In this document: piece after piece, positions 1-62,460 of the stretch
How the letters are laid out: each line of letters opens with the position of its first letter
How positions within the stretch are numbered: the first letter of the stretch is position 1
DNA from: Amoebidium appalachense
Taxonomy: Eukaryota > Ichthyosporea
Reading direction: 5' to 3'
NCBI GenBank assembly: GCA_963693365.1
Contig: CAVNZM010000001.1
Location: forward strand, 11,780,001-11,844,000
DNA length: 64,000 nucleotides
Position numbers and translations under genes: made by a program
Notes under the pieces: generated by a model
The model's input: the letters and a program-made list of their open reading frames with translations, nothing else
What the model was told of the DNA's origin: nothing
The model's database searches: none

Positions 1-44
1 CCCACACACACACACAACTCAAACACACACACACACACGCACAC

Positions 45-87
<43 letters not shown>

Positions 88-167
88 CCCTCACGCACAC
101 ACACCCACCCCTACACACATAAACACACACACACACCCTTACACACTCGTACACCACCACCACCCAC

Positions 168-18985
<18,818 letters not shown>

Positions 18986-19974
18986 CGACTGTGCCTGTCA
19001 CCCCCTGCGTGTATGTGTGTTCCTTGCTTAGTGCCGGTTGACATGAAAAAGCCAACCCCCGAAAAAGAGAGGAAAAGGACAGCTTGAAAACGTAAACACG
19101 AAGCCAAGAGTAAGGTATTCAAAATGCTAAAAATAAGATGGCTACCACCCCGGTTATTCTTGCAGAACCCCAGATGTCTCTTTCTCTACATCACTGGAAT
19201 CCCAACTCACTTTCTGTGGTCCCCGCTCTGCCTGCCAACTCCTTTCTCGTTGCTCAAAGGACAATGTGCATGTCAAAACACTAACAGGTGCACGAGGTGG
19301 AGCATAACAAGCCCCAACATCGCAAGCTCCAGGAACTTTCCGCTGTCACACCGAAAAGCTCCGTTTTCGTACCCTGAAACGACTCCCACACTTCAGGATC
19401 TTACTAGTCTGCAGTGCCAAACGCTCACTAGTTTTTTAACTAAAGCTGAACCCCCTATTCCCATACTATCCTAGTGTGACTAGCATCTGACAAGAAATAT
19501 AACCCATTTCCTAACATACTTAGCCTTGCTTCTCGTGCTCGCTTGAACTTTATAGCTTGACCTTTTGGTTGTCCGCACATCAGTTTCAGTTTCAGTTTCT
19601 GCAGAGTTTCGTGTGTGTGACAAAGTGTGACTCTCGGAGCTCGGAGAGCCGAATTTTTTTGAGACTGGAATCCGCTTCACGAACCGGGTCGGGTCAGGGA
19701 TTTTCTTCGGAAATACAATGCACCTTGGAAACGGGCCGAACAAACCAGCAAGTGGACGTCTACCGAGAAAAACTTACAAAAAAAAATACAATAATAATTT
19801 TTTTTTTTTAAAAAAATAAAAAAAATAAAAAAAAATAAAATAAAAAAAGGGAAACATGCGTATGGGTGATGGTGGTATGTGTGTGTCACGGTGCATGCGG
19901 GGACAGGGAGGGAAGGGCCGGGGGAGGGGTGCTTCGAAAGAAAAAAAAAAAGAAAAAGAAAAAAAAAAGAGAGA
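18986..19974. other. Upstream region of SEC24, intergenic
   Basis: About 1 kb between the SEC24 start and the tRNA gene. Unlike the introns it has almost no microsatellites up to 19780, then A/T runs (19776-19850) and an A-rich block (19938-19970). It should hold the SEC24 promoter and 5' UTR. I recognise no specific element. Confidence 0.5.
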
Positions 19975-20046
19975 GGCTCGACCGAGAATCGAACTCGGGA
20001 CCTTCTGCTTACTAGGCAGACGCTCTGCCATCTGAGCCATCGAGCC
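19975..20046 (-). tRNA. tRNA-Thr, anticodon AGT
   Basis: 72 nt on the minus strand. The acceptor stem GGCTCGA pairs with TCGAGCC (7/7). The D arm is GCTC...GAGC. The anticodon stem TCTGC/GCAGA encloses loop CTAGTAA with anticodon AGT (read IGU, decoding ACU/ACC/ACA). The T arm is CCGAG-TTCGATT-CTCGG. No intron and no encoded CCA are present. The internal A and B boxes are intact. Downstream on the minus strand are TCTCTC and T runs from the A-rich block 19938-19970, suitable as a Pol III terminator. It lies upstream of SEC24 on the same strand. Confidence 0.95.
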
Positions 20047-20115
20047 ATGTTTGCTGCGGCCAGTAATGAACTTCTAGGTTCAAACTTATTTTTAGGCTCC
20101 CAGTACAGGGTTTAC

Positions 20116-20158
20116 GCACGCACACAGGCACGCACGCACGCACGCACGCACGCACGAA

Positions 20159-20194
<36 letters not shown>

Positions 20195-20198
20195 CACA
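20116..20198. repeat. (GCAC)n tetranucleotide repeat followed by (CA)n to about 20630
   Basis: Tandem GCAC for about 80 bp, then about 430 bp of mixed (CA)n with GCGC and AGTGTCACAC variants. The segment CATAGCCAGTGTCACAC is duplicated at about 20500 and 20547. No gene. Confidence 0.85.
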
Positions 20199-20454
20199 CA
20201 AACACACACACACACACACGCCGTGCCACCACGCACACATACACACACGCGCGTGTGCACACACACACACGCACGCACGCACACACACACGCACACGCAC
20301 ACACTCGCACACACACACACAAACACACACACACACCGTCCCATACACACATGTACACCAGACACACACACACACACCAGACACACACACTGAACAACAC
20401 ATACACACACCACACACACAGCACGGGCACACACACGTGTGCACACACACACGA

Positions 20455-20485
<31 letters not shown>

Positions 20486-20512
20486 CACACACACACACAC
20501 ATAGCCAGTGTC

Positions 20513-20549
<37 letters not shown>

Positions 20550-20639
20550 GCCAGTGTCACACACACGCGCGCACACACAGACACACACACAGACACACAC
20601 ACACACACACGTACTGTACGCATACATCCACGCACGCAC

Positions 20640-20851
20640 CGTGCATGTAATTACACAGGGGTTTACGCTGTTTACTCGAGGCAAAGAGAAACCAGTCTCA
20701 GGTATGGGGGGGGGTTTTGCTCGGAATATCCCCTCAGCGGTATATCATGATCACGTACATAGATGTCGGGTGATGACTATATATTAGGGTTTACTTTCTC
20801 TACGAGACACCATAAAGACTACAAGGAGAAATCAATTAGTTGGGGTTCCCC

Positions 20852-20884
<33 letters not shown>

Positions 20885-20913
20885 GGGCTCCCCTGGGACA
20901 CTCGGTATCAGCT

Positions 20914-20987
<74 letters not shown>

Positions 20988-21743
20988 TGCGCTATAATTT
21001 TGTAGTGATGTGTTTCTCAAGCCAATCAATGGCATCTAATAAACAGGTCGTAGTTACGCGTGTTTAGTATAAAATCAAGGATGTTGTAATTTACAGGTAG
21101 GCTATCTTTCTGGGTGTCTGTTGTGAATGTGACGTGTGTGTGTTGCGGTATTATGTGGTCTATCAAACTACATTTGGCGATACATGACCGGTTAAACTGG
21201 TGTGTGTGTGTTGTTTGGGCATGCAAATGATGCCACGTGCACCTTATACTTATTAGATCTCCACATAGTATAGCACGTGTACAGTAAAAGCGTGCAAGTC
21301 CACACACCCATTAATATTGAGCCCGATCGCGAATGCCACCGGGCAATACATATGCATGCAACACCTTGCGCTTGCACCGTAAAATGGTCACAGTGTTTGA
21401 TGATCGCATGCACTGTATATCGATATCCAAGCTGAGAACGGTGAATGTGCGGAAAAGGTGGCGCAGATAGGAAGGTTTGAAAGATCTGTGGCAGAAGTAG
21501 TGGAAGAATCCTGCGAATTTTACAATGCTGTAGGAATAATCACAGTATTCAAGTTGACAGTAATCTGCAAACGCTGAGCAGGAATTGGAAAAAATAGATA
21601 ATTCTCATGCTGCATGTACCAGAACTTGGCATGCTGGAAAAGTTGAAAAAGCAGAACCTTCGAAATTCTGCAGAAAACAGAATTCTTCTGTGCCGAGCTA
21701 ATATATGATTCTGCCGATGTGGTTAGGCTCTAAGAGAGGGGCT

Positions 21744-21774
<31 letters not shown>

Positions 21775-22005
21775 AGGAGGAGGAGGAGAGGGGGAGAGGG
21801 CTGGGAGGGGGGAGTTGGTTGGTTGCATTTGTTTATCATTCGGTTTGGCCATGGGCCGGCGCTTAGGGCTGTTGGGTGGCCTGGCTCCCCCATCAGCCCC
21901 TCTACTAGGCCCACCTCCACCTGCCCGCCAACCTTGTCTTTGCCTATGTATACGTCATAGGAGGAGGCCAAAGGGAACAACACCTAGGCCTCCGCCCTCT
22001 GGCTG

Positions 22006-22037
<32 letters not shown>

Positions 22038-22137
22038 TTCTCCGGATCCCTCCCCCCGGTGGAGGGGTCCCTTCTGATTGTACCTTAGCCCACCCACCCA
22101 ACCCCAACCCACCACGCACTTACAATATGTCCACAAG
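20640..22137. other. Intergenic stretch without recognisable gene
   Basis: It holds a T run (20851-20880), a (GT)n tract of about 70 bp (20914-20985), AT-rich unique sequence (21000-21720) and a G tract at 21749-21774 followed by GGA repeats and a C tract at about 22008-22037. A minus-strand frame at 21860-21980 reads SSYDVYIGKDKVGGQVEV but has no matching family, start or splice partner that I can find. Confidence 0.5.
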
Positions 22138-22199
22138 GCTCAATTGATGTACGCCTTCTTCTCCACAAGGCTCAATTGATGTACGCCTTCTCCTCCAAG
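22138..22199. repeat. 31-bp tandem duplication
   Basis: Two adjacent units of CAAGGCTCAATTGATGTACG followed by CCTTCTTCTCCA or CCTTCTCCTCCA, differing at one position. It lies upstream of the tandem array and is non-coding as far as visible. Confidence 0.9.
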
Positions 22200-22419
22200 A
22201 GTTGACTGCAAGCATGCATGTTGCACCTGCCATGTACATGTGTACAGGTGTGTGTTGCACCGCAAGTTACGGGAAATGGTCGGAAGTGTATGTGTCCACG
22301 AGCTACATAAGACGGGCGGGGAGTGGATGAAGTGCGCGTGAGCGGGGTGTGGAGCAGATGGGACAAAACACACACGGAGTTCAGTTAGTAGAAGGATTCA
22401 CGAGCAGCTTTCAATAGAC

Positions 22420-22482
22420 TGTGTGTATGGGGGTGTGCAGTGTGATCCGTCCCCCAAGACACTGCACACCCCCATACACACA
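22420..22482. repeat. Perfect long inverted repeat (24-bp arms, 15-nt loop)
   Basis: The left arm 22420-22443 (T, then GTGTGTATGGGGGTGTGCAG, then TGT) is the exact reverse complement of 22459-22482. The loop is GATCCGTCCCCCAAG. Unlike the surrounding simple repeats, the arm is a mixed sequence. It could form a stable RNA hairpin or DNA cruciform. It may be a small MITE or a hairpin RNA gene; the sequence alone does not decide. Confidence 0.85.
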
Positions 22483-22829
22483 ATCACGCACAAATTCATA
22501 AGCTGGACACGTACAAAGTCTTGTTTTTATTAAAAAGACACCATAGTGGTGTTCCTGTACATGTGTGTCACTAGTCCATGTTTCGGAAGCCGGTTGAGTG
22601 TTCTTCTGGAGTTCAGGGAGTCATCACCTCCAGAAACATGTAGCTGTCGGGCAGCTAAAGACTAGGGCCCAGAATGACCCCGTCTGTTTTTACATGCTCA
22701 TTACATGAACCGTGCTTTGTGAGAGCTTCTGGTCCTAGCATCGTGGCTGATACAGGGTGCAGACTGATGGTTAACATCGTGACTGTTCATTTCCCCAGGT
22801 GAGCACTCCACACAGGAAGCGGATAATAA

Positions 22830-24150
22830 CTTTTGACGCATTGAAGGGTGCAAGCAGCTGTGTCGAAGCCCTCCTTGCTGCCTTGACGCTGGACCCCGTG
22901 GCTGCTTGAAGATGCCTGTCAGACCCCAGCTGAGCTTCGCAAAAAACGATGCGACCATGCTCCCTTGAAGCTGGGGCTGACGGCTTACGACACAGCCACA
23001 AGCCAAAACTCTGCTGTGCACCGCATAGTGGCGGTCTAGCTTAACGTGTAGCAGAGGGTGAACAAGCAGCTGGGCCGAAGCCCTCCTCCTTGCTGCTGCC
23101 TTGACGCTGGACCCCGCGGCTGCTTGAAGATGCCTGCTGAGCTTCGCAAAAAACGATGCGACCATGCTCCCTTGGAGCTGGGGCTGACAGCTTGCGACAC
23201 AGCCACAAGCCAACACTCTGCTGTGCCCCGCATAGTGGCGGCCTAGCTTAACGTGTAGCAGAGGGTGAACAAGCAGCTGGGCCGAAGCCCTCCTCCTCCT
23301 TGCTGCCTTGACGCTGGACCCCGCGGCTGCTTAAAGATGCCTGTCAGACCCCAGCTGAGCTTCGCAAAAAACGATGCGACCATGCTCCCTTGAAGCTGGG
23401 GCTGACAGCTTACGACACAGCCATAAGCCAACACTCTGCTGTGCACCGCATAGTGGCGGTCTAGCGTAACGTGTAGCAGAGGGTGAACAAGCAGCTGTGC
23501 CGAAGCCCTCCTTGCTGCCTTGACGCTAGACCCCGCGGCTGCTTGAAGATGCCTGTCAGACCCCAGCTGAGCTTCGCAAAAAACGATATGACCACGCTCC
23601 CTTGAAGCTGGGGCTGACGGCTTACGACACAGCCAGAAGCCAACACTCTGCTGTGCACCGCATAGTGGCGGTCTAGCTTAACATGTAGCAGAGGGTGAAC
23701 AAGCAGCTGCGCCGAAGCCCTCCTCCTTGCTGCGTTGACACTGGACCCCGCGGCTGCTTGAAGATGCCTGTCAGACCCCAGCTGAGCTTCGCAAAAAACG
23801 ATGCGACCATGCTCCCTTGAAGCTGGGGCTGACGGTTTACGACACAGCTACAAGCCAACACTCTGCTGTGCACCGCATAGTGGCGGTCTAGCTTAACGTG
23901 TAGCAGAGGGTGAACAAGCAGCTGTGCCGAAGCCCTCCTCCTTGCTGCCTTGACACTGGACCCCGCGGCTGCTTGAAGATGCCTGTCAGACCCCAGCTGA
24001 GCTTCGCAAAAAACGATGCGACCATGCTCCCTTGAAGCTGGGGCTGACGGCTTACGACACAGCCACAAGCCAACCCTCTGCTGTGCACCGCATAGTGGCG
24101 GTCTAGCTTAACGTGTAGAGAGGGTGAACAAGCAGATGTACCGAAGCCCT
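22830..24150. repeat. Six-copy tandem array, unit about 213 bp
   Basis: The anchor GCTTCGCAAAAAACGAT recurs at about 22934, 23141, 23359, 23571, 23786 and 24001 (spacing 207-218). Units share GCAGCTG, GCTGCTTGAAGATGCCTG, GACCATGCTCCCTTG, GCCAACACTCTGCTG and GGCGGTCTAGCTTAACGTG. Variation is mainly small indels in CCTCCTCCTTGCTGC and loss of TCAGACCCCAGC in the second unit. It is GC-balanced and unlike the microsatellites. Each unit carries a minus-strand frame of about 65 codons that ends in a stop. Confidence 0.9.
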
Positions 24151-24169
24151 CCCTCCTTGCTGTCATGAA

Positions 24170-25046
24170 GATGGCTGGGAAACCACGACCAGGTGCCCTG
24201 CTGTGCTCCTCACAAACGCCATCCTTGCTGCTGCCTCGACGTCGCCGACTGAGGTCTTTTCCTTATCCCCCGCCCTTTTTTCCTCACACTTTGCAGGGGG
24301 CGACTCTGATACTGAGATAATTTGAGATATTAACTTAAAAGATACTCTGAATAGACCTATTGTTTTTCCTAAAAAATTATAATAGTAGACCCTAACCACC
24401 CTGGTGCAATTTCAAGAACACCGGGGGAGGAGGGTGGAGGGGTGGGGCCTGGGGGGCTGTGTTCCCTCCACGCTGTTCACTTTGCACACGTACACATAGA
24501 TGTTGGCATTTTGGGTCTTGACACGGGGAAGGGGGTTGTAGTAAGAAGGGGGTGGGGCCATGGCCTCTGTTTGGGGGGGCCAGGGCGGAGTTGGGAAGGG
24601 GAGGAGGGACACCAACACCCCTAACGCCCGGGAAGGAGCCCCCCCCCCCCCCCCCCCCCCCCCCCAAAGAAAGAGAATCCTCACACACACACAAGTGCAC
24701 GGACGCGGGCGCACACACACACACATACCCCCCTCCCTCCCCCTCTCGTGTACAACAACTTGTATTGTATGAACCGTGCACAACCAACTAGAGAAGGGCT
24801 TGAATTCAATTAGCCTTGTTCTAGTAGCACTGGGGCCACATATTCATTTATTTTCGGTGGTGATTACTTTATCGAATACATACCGATAGACACACAGCGG
24901 CTGCTTCGAGGCATCTAAGAACTACGCGCAAATAGCACCTAAATATAGTACGAGCATATATATTCGTTATTGCCTTCATCGCAATCACTGCAACATTGCA
25001 TTGTAATAATAATAGCAAAAAGCAAAAAGCAAAAAGCAAAAAGCAA

Positions 25047-25078
<32 letters not shown>

Positions 25079-25223
25079 AGAACAATGTTGTCAGGCGCGA
25101 GCCTACAGAGACAGAAGTAGGAAACCTAGAAGGCGAGGGAAAAAAGATTTGGGAAACGAGAGAAAGTGTTCAAAGTCACATTCATTCCAATAGCGGTGAG
25201 TCTGCATAAGGCAGAGCACTGTT
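24170..25223. other. Intergenic downstream of CLASP
   Basis: It contains unique sequence, a C tract (24639-24665) and A-rich (AAAAGC)n plus A run (25015-25070). A minus-strand frame at 24420-24570 reads YYNPLPRVKTQNANIYVYVC and looks faintly coding, but I find neither a family nor partner exons. The CLASP 3' UTR and poly(A) site should lie in the right part (inference). Confidence 0.45.
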
Positions 25224-56398
<31,175 letters not shown>

Positions 56399-57850
56399 GC
56401 TCTATGATGGGCCTCGAAGCTTGCTTTCCCTTACAGATTGTTTTGTACCCAGCATGCTTACCGGTGTACGTTTCTACTGCCTCTTTAGTAAGCAGCCCAA
56501 AAACATCGCCTACCCCCCCCCCCCGCTTTAAAACATGAGTCCCAATTAGAGTCGTTCCACCACAGATCTTCGTTCACCGCAAAACCTTCAACTCACTTGC
56601 AATACATTCAAGGGTATCCCTAAACAATTGGGCTCTGAGCCACCATGCCACCCTTATATTCCCACTCAACCTTCGGTGTGTCTAGAATGCGTCCACTTGA
56701 AAATTGCTGGCCTCTGTCCAAAGTGTTTGTGGGTAAGTTATCTAACCAATACAACACAAGCTCTTATTAGATGCACAAAACATACAGTTACTAGGAATCG
56801 TCTTCAAGAAAACAAAGAGCTCCCCAACTCACATAAAAAGGAACGAATATTTCCCGAAAGTTTTGTGTGTTCACTGAAGCTCGTTTGTCTGCCGCTGTGA
56901 GCTGTAGTGACGAAACATGTTTGACCGTTCCGATTACTAAGATTGCACAATCTGATTGGATGTGAGGTGTTGGCGGGAATTTCATATACTTTGGCAAGCT
57001 TGTTGGCAGCGATTGTGCGCTTTCAACTTTGGGCGTTGCGCATACAGGAAAAAGCGCTATATTTGCTTCAATGTATCTAAAAAAATATAGTGCATTTCCT
57101 GCGCATCATTCGCTGTAGCAGGTTTTTTTTTTATTACTAATTTGCCCTTCAAAGCGTATGAGGATGATCAAGGTCACGTGCGGCCCTTACGTAAGGGTGT
57201 TCTATAAAGCGAGCCATTTGATTGGTCGTAATTTCCCTCCAAAATATTTCAAGACTTCTGAGTTCTCCCTGGAGAGTATGAGAGTCACAGTGAGACACGC
57301 GATCGCGCGAACCAGTCAGTCGGTGGGAGTGTGTGTAAGGTTACGGTGATTGGAAGGAATCTTTGAGAACCCTGCTGCAAAGGGGCAGGCCTAAAAAACA
57401 AAGTTGATTTAGCTTATGACTTGTGTCTTTACCAAGTCCCTTTCTGACACAAGAAGTCTGGTTGCGTTTGCTATGCAGGACCCCGTTCACGCATAGAGGC
57501 TATTTGTGTGGGCCGCACTTTGCGCATTCTCTACAGGTGAGGACACGTTCTCATTCGAAGCGATGCATTATACCTGTATGAAGCATGGCCGTGAGCTTTT
57601 CACAGGATTATGAAATAAGCACGTGATGTGTTTGGGAGCTTTTGAACGCACGATGTTGAAGGCGAGCATACAGCCCCCTATCATACTTGCTCAATTTCAG
57701 GTGTATGGAAGCTCGAGCAAGTTTCAAGGGCTCTCATTGCCTAATGGTGAGCCAAATTAACGTGCTTACCTTCATAAGAAAGTTTTCAAAACCGGCAGTT
57801 TAGGCTGGTGTTACTGGATGGTGTCTTATAACCGATTTCAACAGGGCACC
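56399..57850. promoter_or_regulatory. Divergent intergenic region between CLASP and the dsRBD gene
   Basis: 1.45 kb between two start codons pointing apart, so it probably holds both promoters. It has no microsatellite and only trivial homopolymers, unlike the flanks. Visible short motifs: TTGGCGGGAA (about 56970, E2F-like), GATTGGA and GATTGGTCG (inverted CCAAT, 56954 and 57220), and a palindromic CACGTG (57175). These are pattern matches only. No TATA box is assigned. Confidence 0.45.
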
Positions 57851-59832
57851 ATGTCTCAACCGTGGTATGCTGATGCGCCGAAGCAGTTCCTTTTCAACTT
57901 TTTCCAGGTAAATTTCCCTTGGCTTGCTCTCCTTTTGTCATCCCTGAGACGCGGGGGGGGTTGCTAGCTTGCATGCATCTAGTGCATCTTGCATAGAACA
58001 GTAATTCACTTGTGTGTGCCAAACATTGGTGCACATCCATGCAGACGTAACATGGATTTTGTTTTCGGAGAGGTGTTTGCTTTTTAAGACTCACTGGACC
58101 TGATGAACGATGTAGCATTCGAAGATTTGAACTCTTCTGTCCTTTTTTGCCTTTCATGGTTTCTACCAGAAATACCTACCAAACTTTCTTGGCGTGAAGG
58201 CTTTTACACGGAAGTTGTTTTTCTGCATACTCACTCACGAACCTGACACAGAACTATCGCTTGCCCATACCCGTATTCAACACCCGATTCCAAAATGGCG
58301 GCTACACTTGCTTGGTGCGCCTTCCACCCATGGTCACTGAAAAAATGGGCCATCTACCCGCCTCGGTACCTGTTCTTGATCCCGAAAACGCTAAGGGGGT
58401 TGGAAAAAATAAGAAGGATGCCGAGAATCTGGCTGCGAGAAACGGGTGTGATATTCTCGCTGCCCTCGGACTGCTGACCAGGAACAAGAAAGGTGGGTGG
58501 GTAGTAGATTCCAGAAGATCTGGTGTCACTTATTTTGCTTCCTTTCTCAATGCCTGTCCTTTCCTTTTTGGGGGGGGGAGGGGGAGGGGGGGGGGGGGGT
58601 TAAGGAGAAGAGAGGAAGATTGTGAAAAAGAGGCCTGTGATCATGTGGCTGACTACACACACAGGCAGGGGCGTCTGAGCATGCGCGTGCGCGCGTGTGT
58701 GTTTTTGTGTGTGTATCCGTTCAGGCCGTTGCTTTTCTTTTTTTTGTGTGTGTGTGGGGGGGGGGGGGGGGGGGGGAAGGAGGGGGGGGGGGGAACAGTG
58801 GCGGAATGATGTGGGTGGGGAGAGGGGGCGGGAGTTGAGGGGAGGAGGAGCAGCAAGAGGGGGTGTAGCTGGGGTTCTTTGGTTTTGGAAATCCATATGT
58901 TGCCGCAAGTGTTAAATGGCTCAGATAACTGCCACACAATCCGTGCCTCTTTTTGTGCGAGACACCCATGTAAGAGCGAATGTAGGCTGTATCGGGTTGA
59001 TCAAACGGTACACACTCAACACACCTCTGCCTCCTAAATCTCCGTGGTTCTTCTTTTAATGTAGTAGTTTAAAGTAGTAGTGTGTCACTCATGGGGTGTT
59101 TGTGATAGGAGTTAAGATGGCAGTGGTTGCGGACACAAACGGGGCGGCCTATATGCCGGCTGTTGCGCCGGACCTGTTGAAGGGGTTGCTGCCGGTGGCT
59201 GGAACTGAGGGGTTTCTTGGTAACCCAAAGTCGGAATTTTCAAATACGTTTTCCCGTATGGGCTGGCATCTTCCTGACTACAACAACGTGGTGTAGTAAG
59301 TTTCTCTGCTTGCCTTGTGTGTGGGTGTGGGTGTGTGAGGGGGGGGGGGGGGGGGGGGGGTACGCGCGTGCCTGCCGACCTGCCTGCCTGCCTGCCTGTG
59401 TGTGTGTGTGTGTGTGTGCACGTACGGTGTGTGTTTGTGTGTATGCTGGCACATATGTCCACACCGGTCTGCCAGTGTTTGTACACGTGATAGTGTATAT
59501 CAACGAGCCTGTTTCCGTGTTGAAGTTCAAATGTGCCGTGTTCTTGTTCGTCTGCTGCTTGTATCGGGCTCTAATTCACAGCAAATGATGGTGGTGACAG
59601 CAGGTACGGGGTGGGGTGGGGGAGGGGGGGGGGGGGGGATGGTGCTGCAGGGGTTTGGTGAGCCTCAAAAGGAGGGGGGGGGGGGGGGGGGGAGGATTGT
59701 TCGAGAGAAAGAATCCCCCAGACGGATAGGGGAGTAAAGAAGATGTTCGTATGAATGCATATGGTTAGGTTTTTTTGGGCTGGTGCCTGAGTTTGGTTTC
59801 TGGGATATGTGTGTGTGGGTGGGTGGGTGTGG

Positions 59833-59865
<33 letters not shown>

Positions 59866-60387
59866 TTAGATTGGAGAAGGGGAAGGTTGTGATGGTGTGT
59901 GTGGGGTGGGAGGGGGGGGGGGGGGAGGAGGGAGGGAGCTGATGGGAGTGCAAGCTGATTGTGCTCGCATGCAGTGCCGGACACCAATTCTTTCGCTGCA
60001 CCATCCGCCTTCCACCAGGCCTGATGCAAAGAATCCAGGTAAACATTTATTTTTTCTTGGAGAGGTTGTCTAAGGGCCGTTTTATGGCATAGGTAGATAT
60101 AAATTTTGGTTCATCAAAGGGTTGCCCTTTTTCGCGTAGGTAGATGTGTTTTTCAGGGGTAAGGATTGTCTAGGTTAGAAACTCTGCACGTTAGAGATGC
60201 TTTGAGAAAAGGGGAGCGATGGAGAGGCATAATAAGGGCAAAAGGAGGAAGGAGGGGGGTCGAATTTCAGATTAGGTCACTTTTCTCCCTGTGCCCTTGT
60301 GCGTGGGGGTATGGGGCAGAGCCCCCCCCCCCCCCCCTCACCCAACACACACACACACACCGGGGCGATGGAGGTAGGGGATGAGGG

Positions 60388-60421
<34 letters not shown>

Positions 60422-60508
60422 TTATTAGAGCCGAGAGTCTTGCTTCACAGTCACATGGTCAAGCATGTTAGAGGCAAAGTTGGTGCGACGTTGAGGTTCT
60501 TTTCCTCT

Positions 60509-60539
<31 letters not shown>

Positions 60540-61827
60540 GCTTATAGGGTATTGTTGGAGTAGTTGGTGTGCGAGTGGGAGAGGAGTAGAGTTGGATAGT
60601 TATTGAGTGGGGGGAGAAGGGGGGGGGGGGCGGGGTCTGCAAGAGAGGGGAGAGGGCAGTCTCGGAAAAGGGGGAGGGGTTGGATGGGGTGGGGATTGGT
60701 AATGCAGTGGGCTGTGTGTGTGAGGGAGGGGGGAGGGGGAGGTTGGAAGTAGGGGGGACCCGGTGTGTGTGTTTGGGGGGAGGGGGGGGGGGGGGGGGGG
60801 ATAAGGAGTTGGATCTAAGAGAAACTGTGTTTTAGGAATATCGGAGCCAGTGCCAGGATCAGGAGCAGGCGACTCGACTGGACTGCATCCTGAGAGAGAG
60901 GGCCATTATAGGCCAGGCAAAGGCAAAGAAGGACGCTGTGGTGGCGGCTGCCATACAGGTGTGTGCGGTGACTGCGTGGGGTGGAGTGGGGCGGGGGGGG
61001 GGATGGGGGGGAGGTGGGGATGGGGGGGATGGATCCCGGGGGCAGCGGCGGGAGGAGGGGGGTGGTGGTGGTGTGGGGGGAAGGTGGGGGGGATGATCCC
61101 GGGGGCAGCGTGGTGCGGGAAGGGGGTGGGGGGAAAGGATCCCGGAGGCAACGGCGGGAGGAAGAGGAGGGAGGGGAGTATCGCGGTTGAGTGTGGTGTG
61201 ATGAAATGTTGGGTGGGGAAGAGGGAGTGGTGATGGAGGCGCTGGATGAGGTGGAACGGAAAGGAGAAGAGGGGGGGGGGGGGGGGGGGGGAGGTGGTGG
61301 TTGGAATGGGTGCATATGGGGTGGGATTTGGGGGGGGGGGGGGGGGGGGGGAGGGGATGGCTGTGTGTGTGTATTGGGGGGGAGCAGTCCTGGGCAGGTG
61401 CCGGTGCTCTTGTTCAAGTCGTTTGGACGGGGCGGATAGTAGGGCTAAAGTTTTGGGGGGGTGGGGGGGGGGGGGGGGGGGGGGATTACATTTCTATAGT
61501 TGGATGTGGTGAATGTGCGTAGGTTTGCTCCGTTTCTCCCTTTTTCCTTCCAAGCAAGCCTTTCCGCCCTTTACGTGCCCCCAATTCCACCCCTGACACC
61601 TCTTCTCATCTCTCCTGTGCAGGGCTGTGTATTGCTGTCGTGGCTGGGTTTGATTGGCGCAAAGGCCACAGGGGCTGGTCCGGCCCCACTGCATTTCAGG
61701 CTGCCCGTGCCGCATGAGAAGGGGGAGTTTACATGCGACAAGGTGCATGACATCGAGCCTGACCAGCTGGTATGTATGCACACTACCTCTCCTTTATTGT
61801 ACAAGGGCTTTTTTTACTTCTTTTTTT

Positions 61828-61869
<42 letters not shown>

Positions 61870-62425
61870 GGAACAGAACGAAGGGGGAGGGGAATGAATG
61901 GAGGAGAGTGCGGAGGAGGAAAGAGGGGGGGGGGGGGGGGGGGGGGTCATTTTGGATCAGGCAGCATATGTACAATGGCTTTGAAGTAGGTAATGAGCGC
62001 GGTTTGTGTATTTTTTTACATTCATAAACATGTGTTTTTCGAAGCTTTTTTCTTTGACTTTTGCACACCCGCACTAACCACACTACGTTCCCGACAGGCG
62101 CTGAACCCAGACCAGAGACGAGATATCGAGGCTATGATCATGCACGTGGAGCAGGCCAGGGCAGGTGTGCAACCCCCACTGATGTCATACACGGGGGGGG
62201 AGGGGGGGGGGGGGGGGGGGGGGGGATTCATGGCGCCCGGGAGAATGGAGTGGGTGTGTGTTGGGGGCAAAGGGGTGTGTGTGTGTGTGTATGAGGAAAG
62301 GTGTGGGGGGAGGGGGGGATCGCATTCGCCTGGATCTGGGTGAAAGCAGCTTTGGCAGTATGAATGATTGCAGATAATGTGGTGTTCGTCCCTAGATAGG
62401 GTGGATGTATGGTTCCAAGGTGTGT

Positions 62426-62460
<35 letters not shown>

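Noticed and set aside
21860-22000. Minus-strand frame SSYDVYIGKDKVGGQVEV as an exon
   Set aside because: Isolated between G and C tracts with no recognisable domain or splice partner.
24420-24570. Minus-strand frame YYNPLPRVKTQNANIYVYVC as a small gene
   Set aside because: No family, no start context and no partner exons; kept only as a note in the intergenic entry.
56628-56900. 90-codon plus-strand frame in the divergent promoter region
   Set aside because: Cys/Lys-rich but without domain, upstream signals or splice partners; probably chance.
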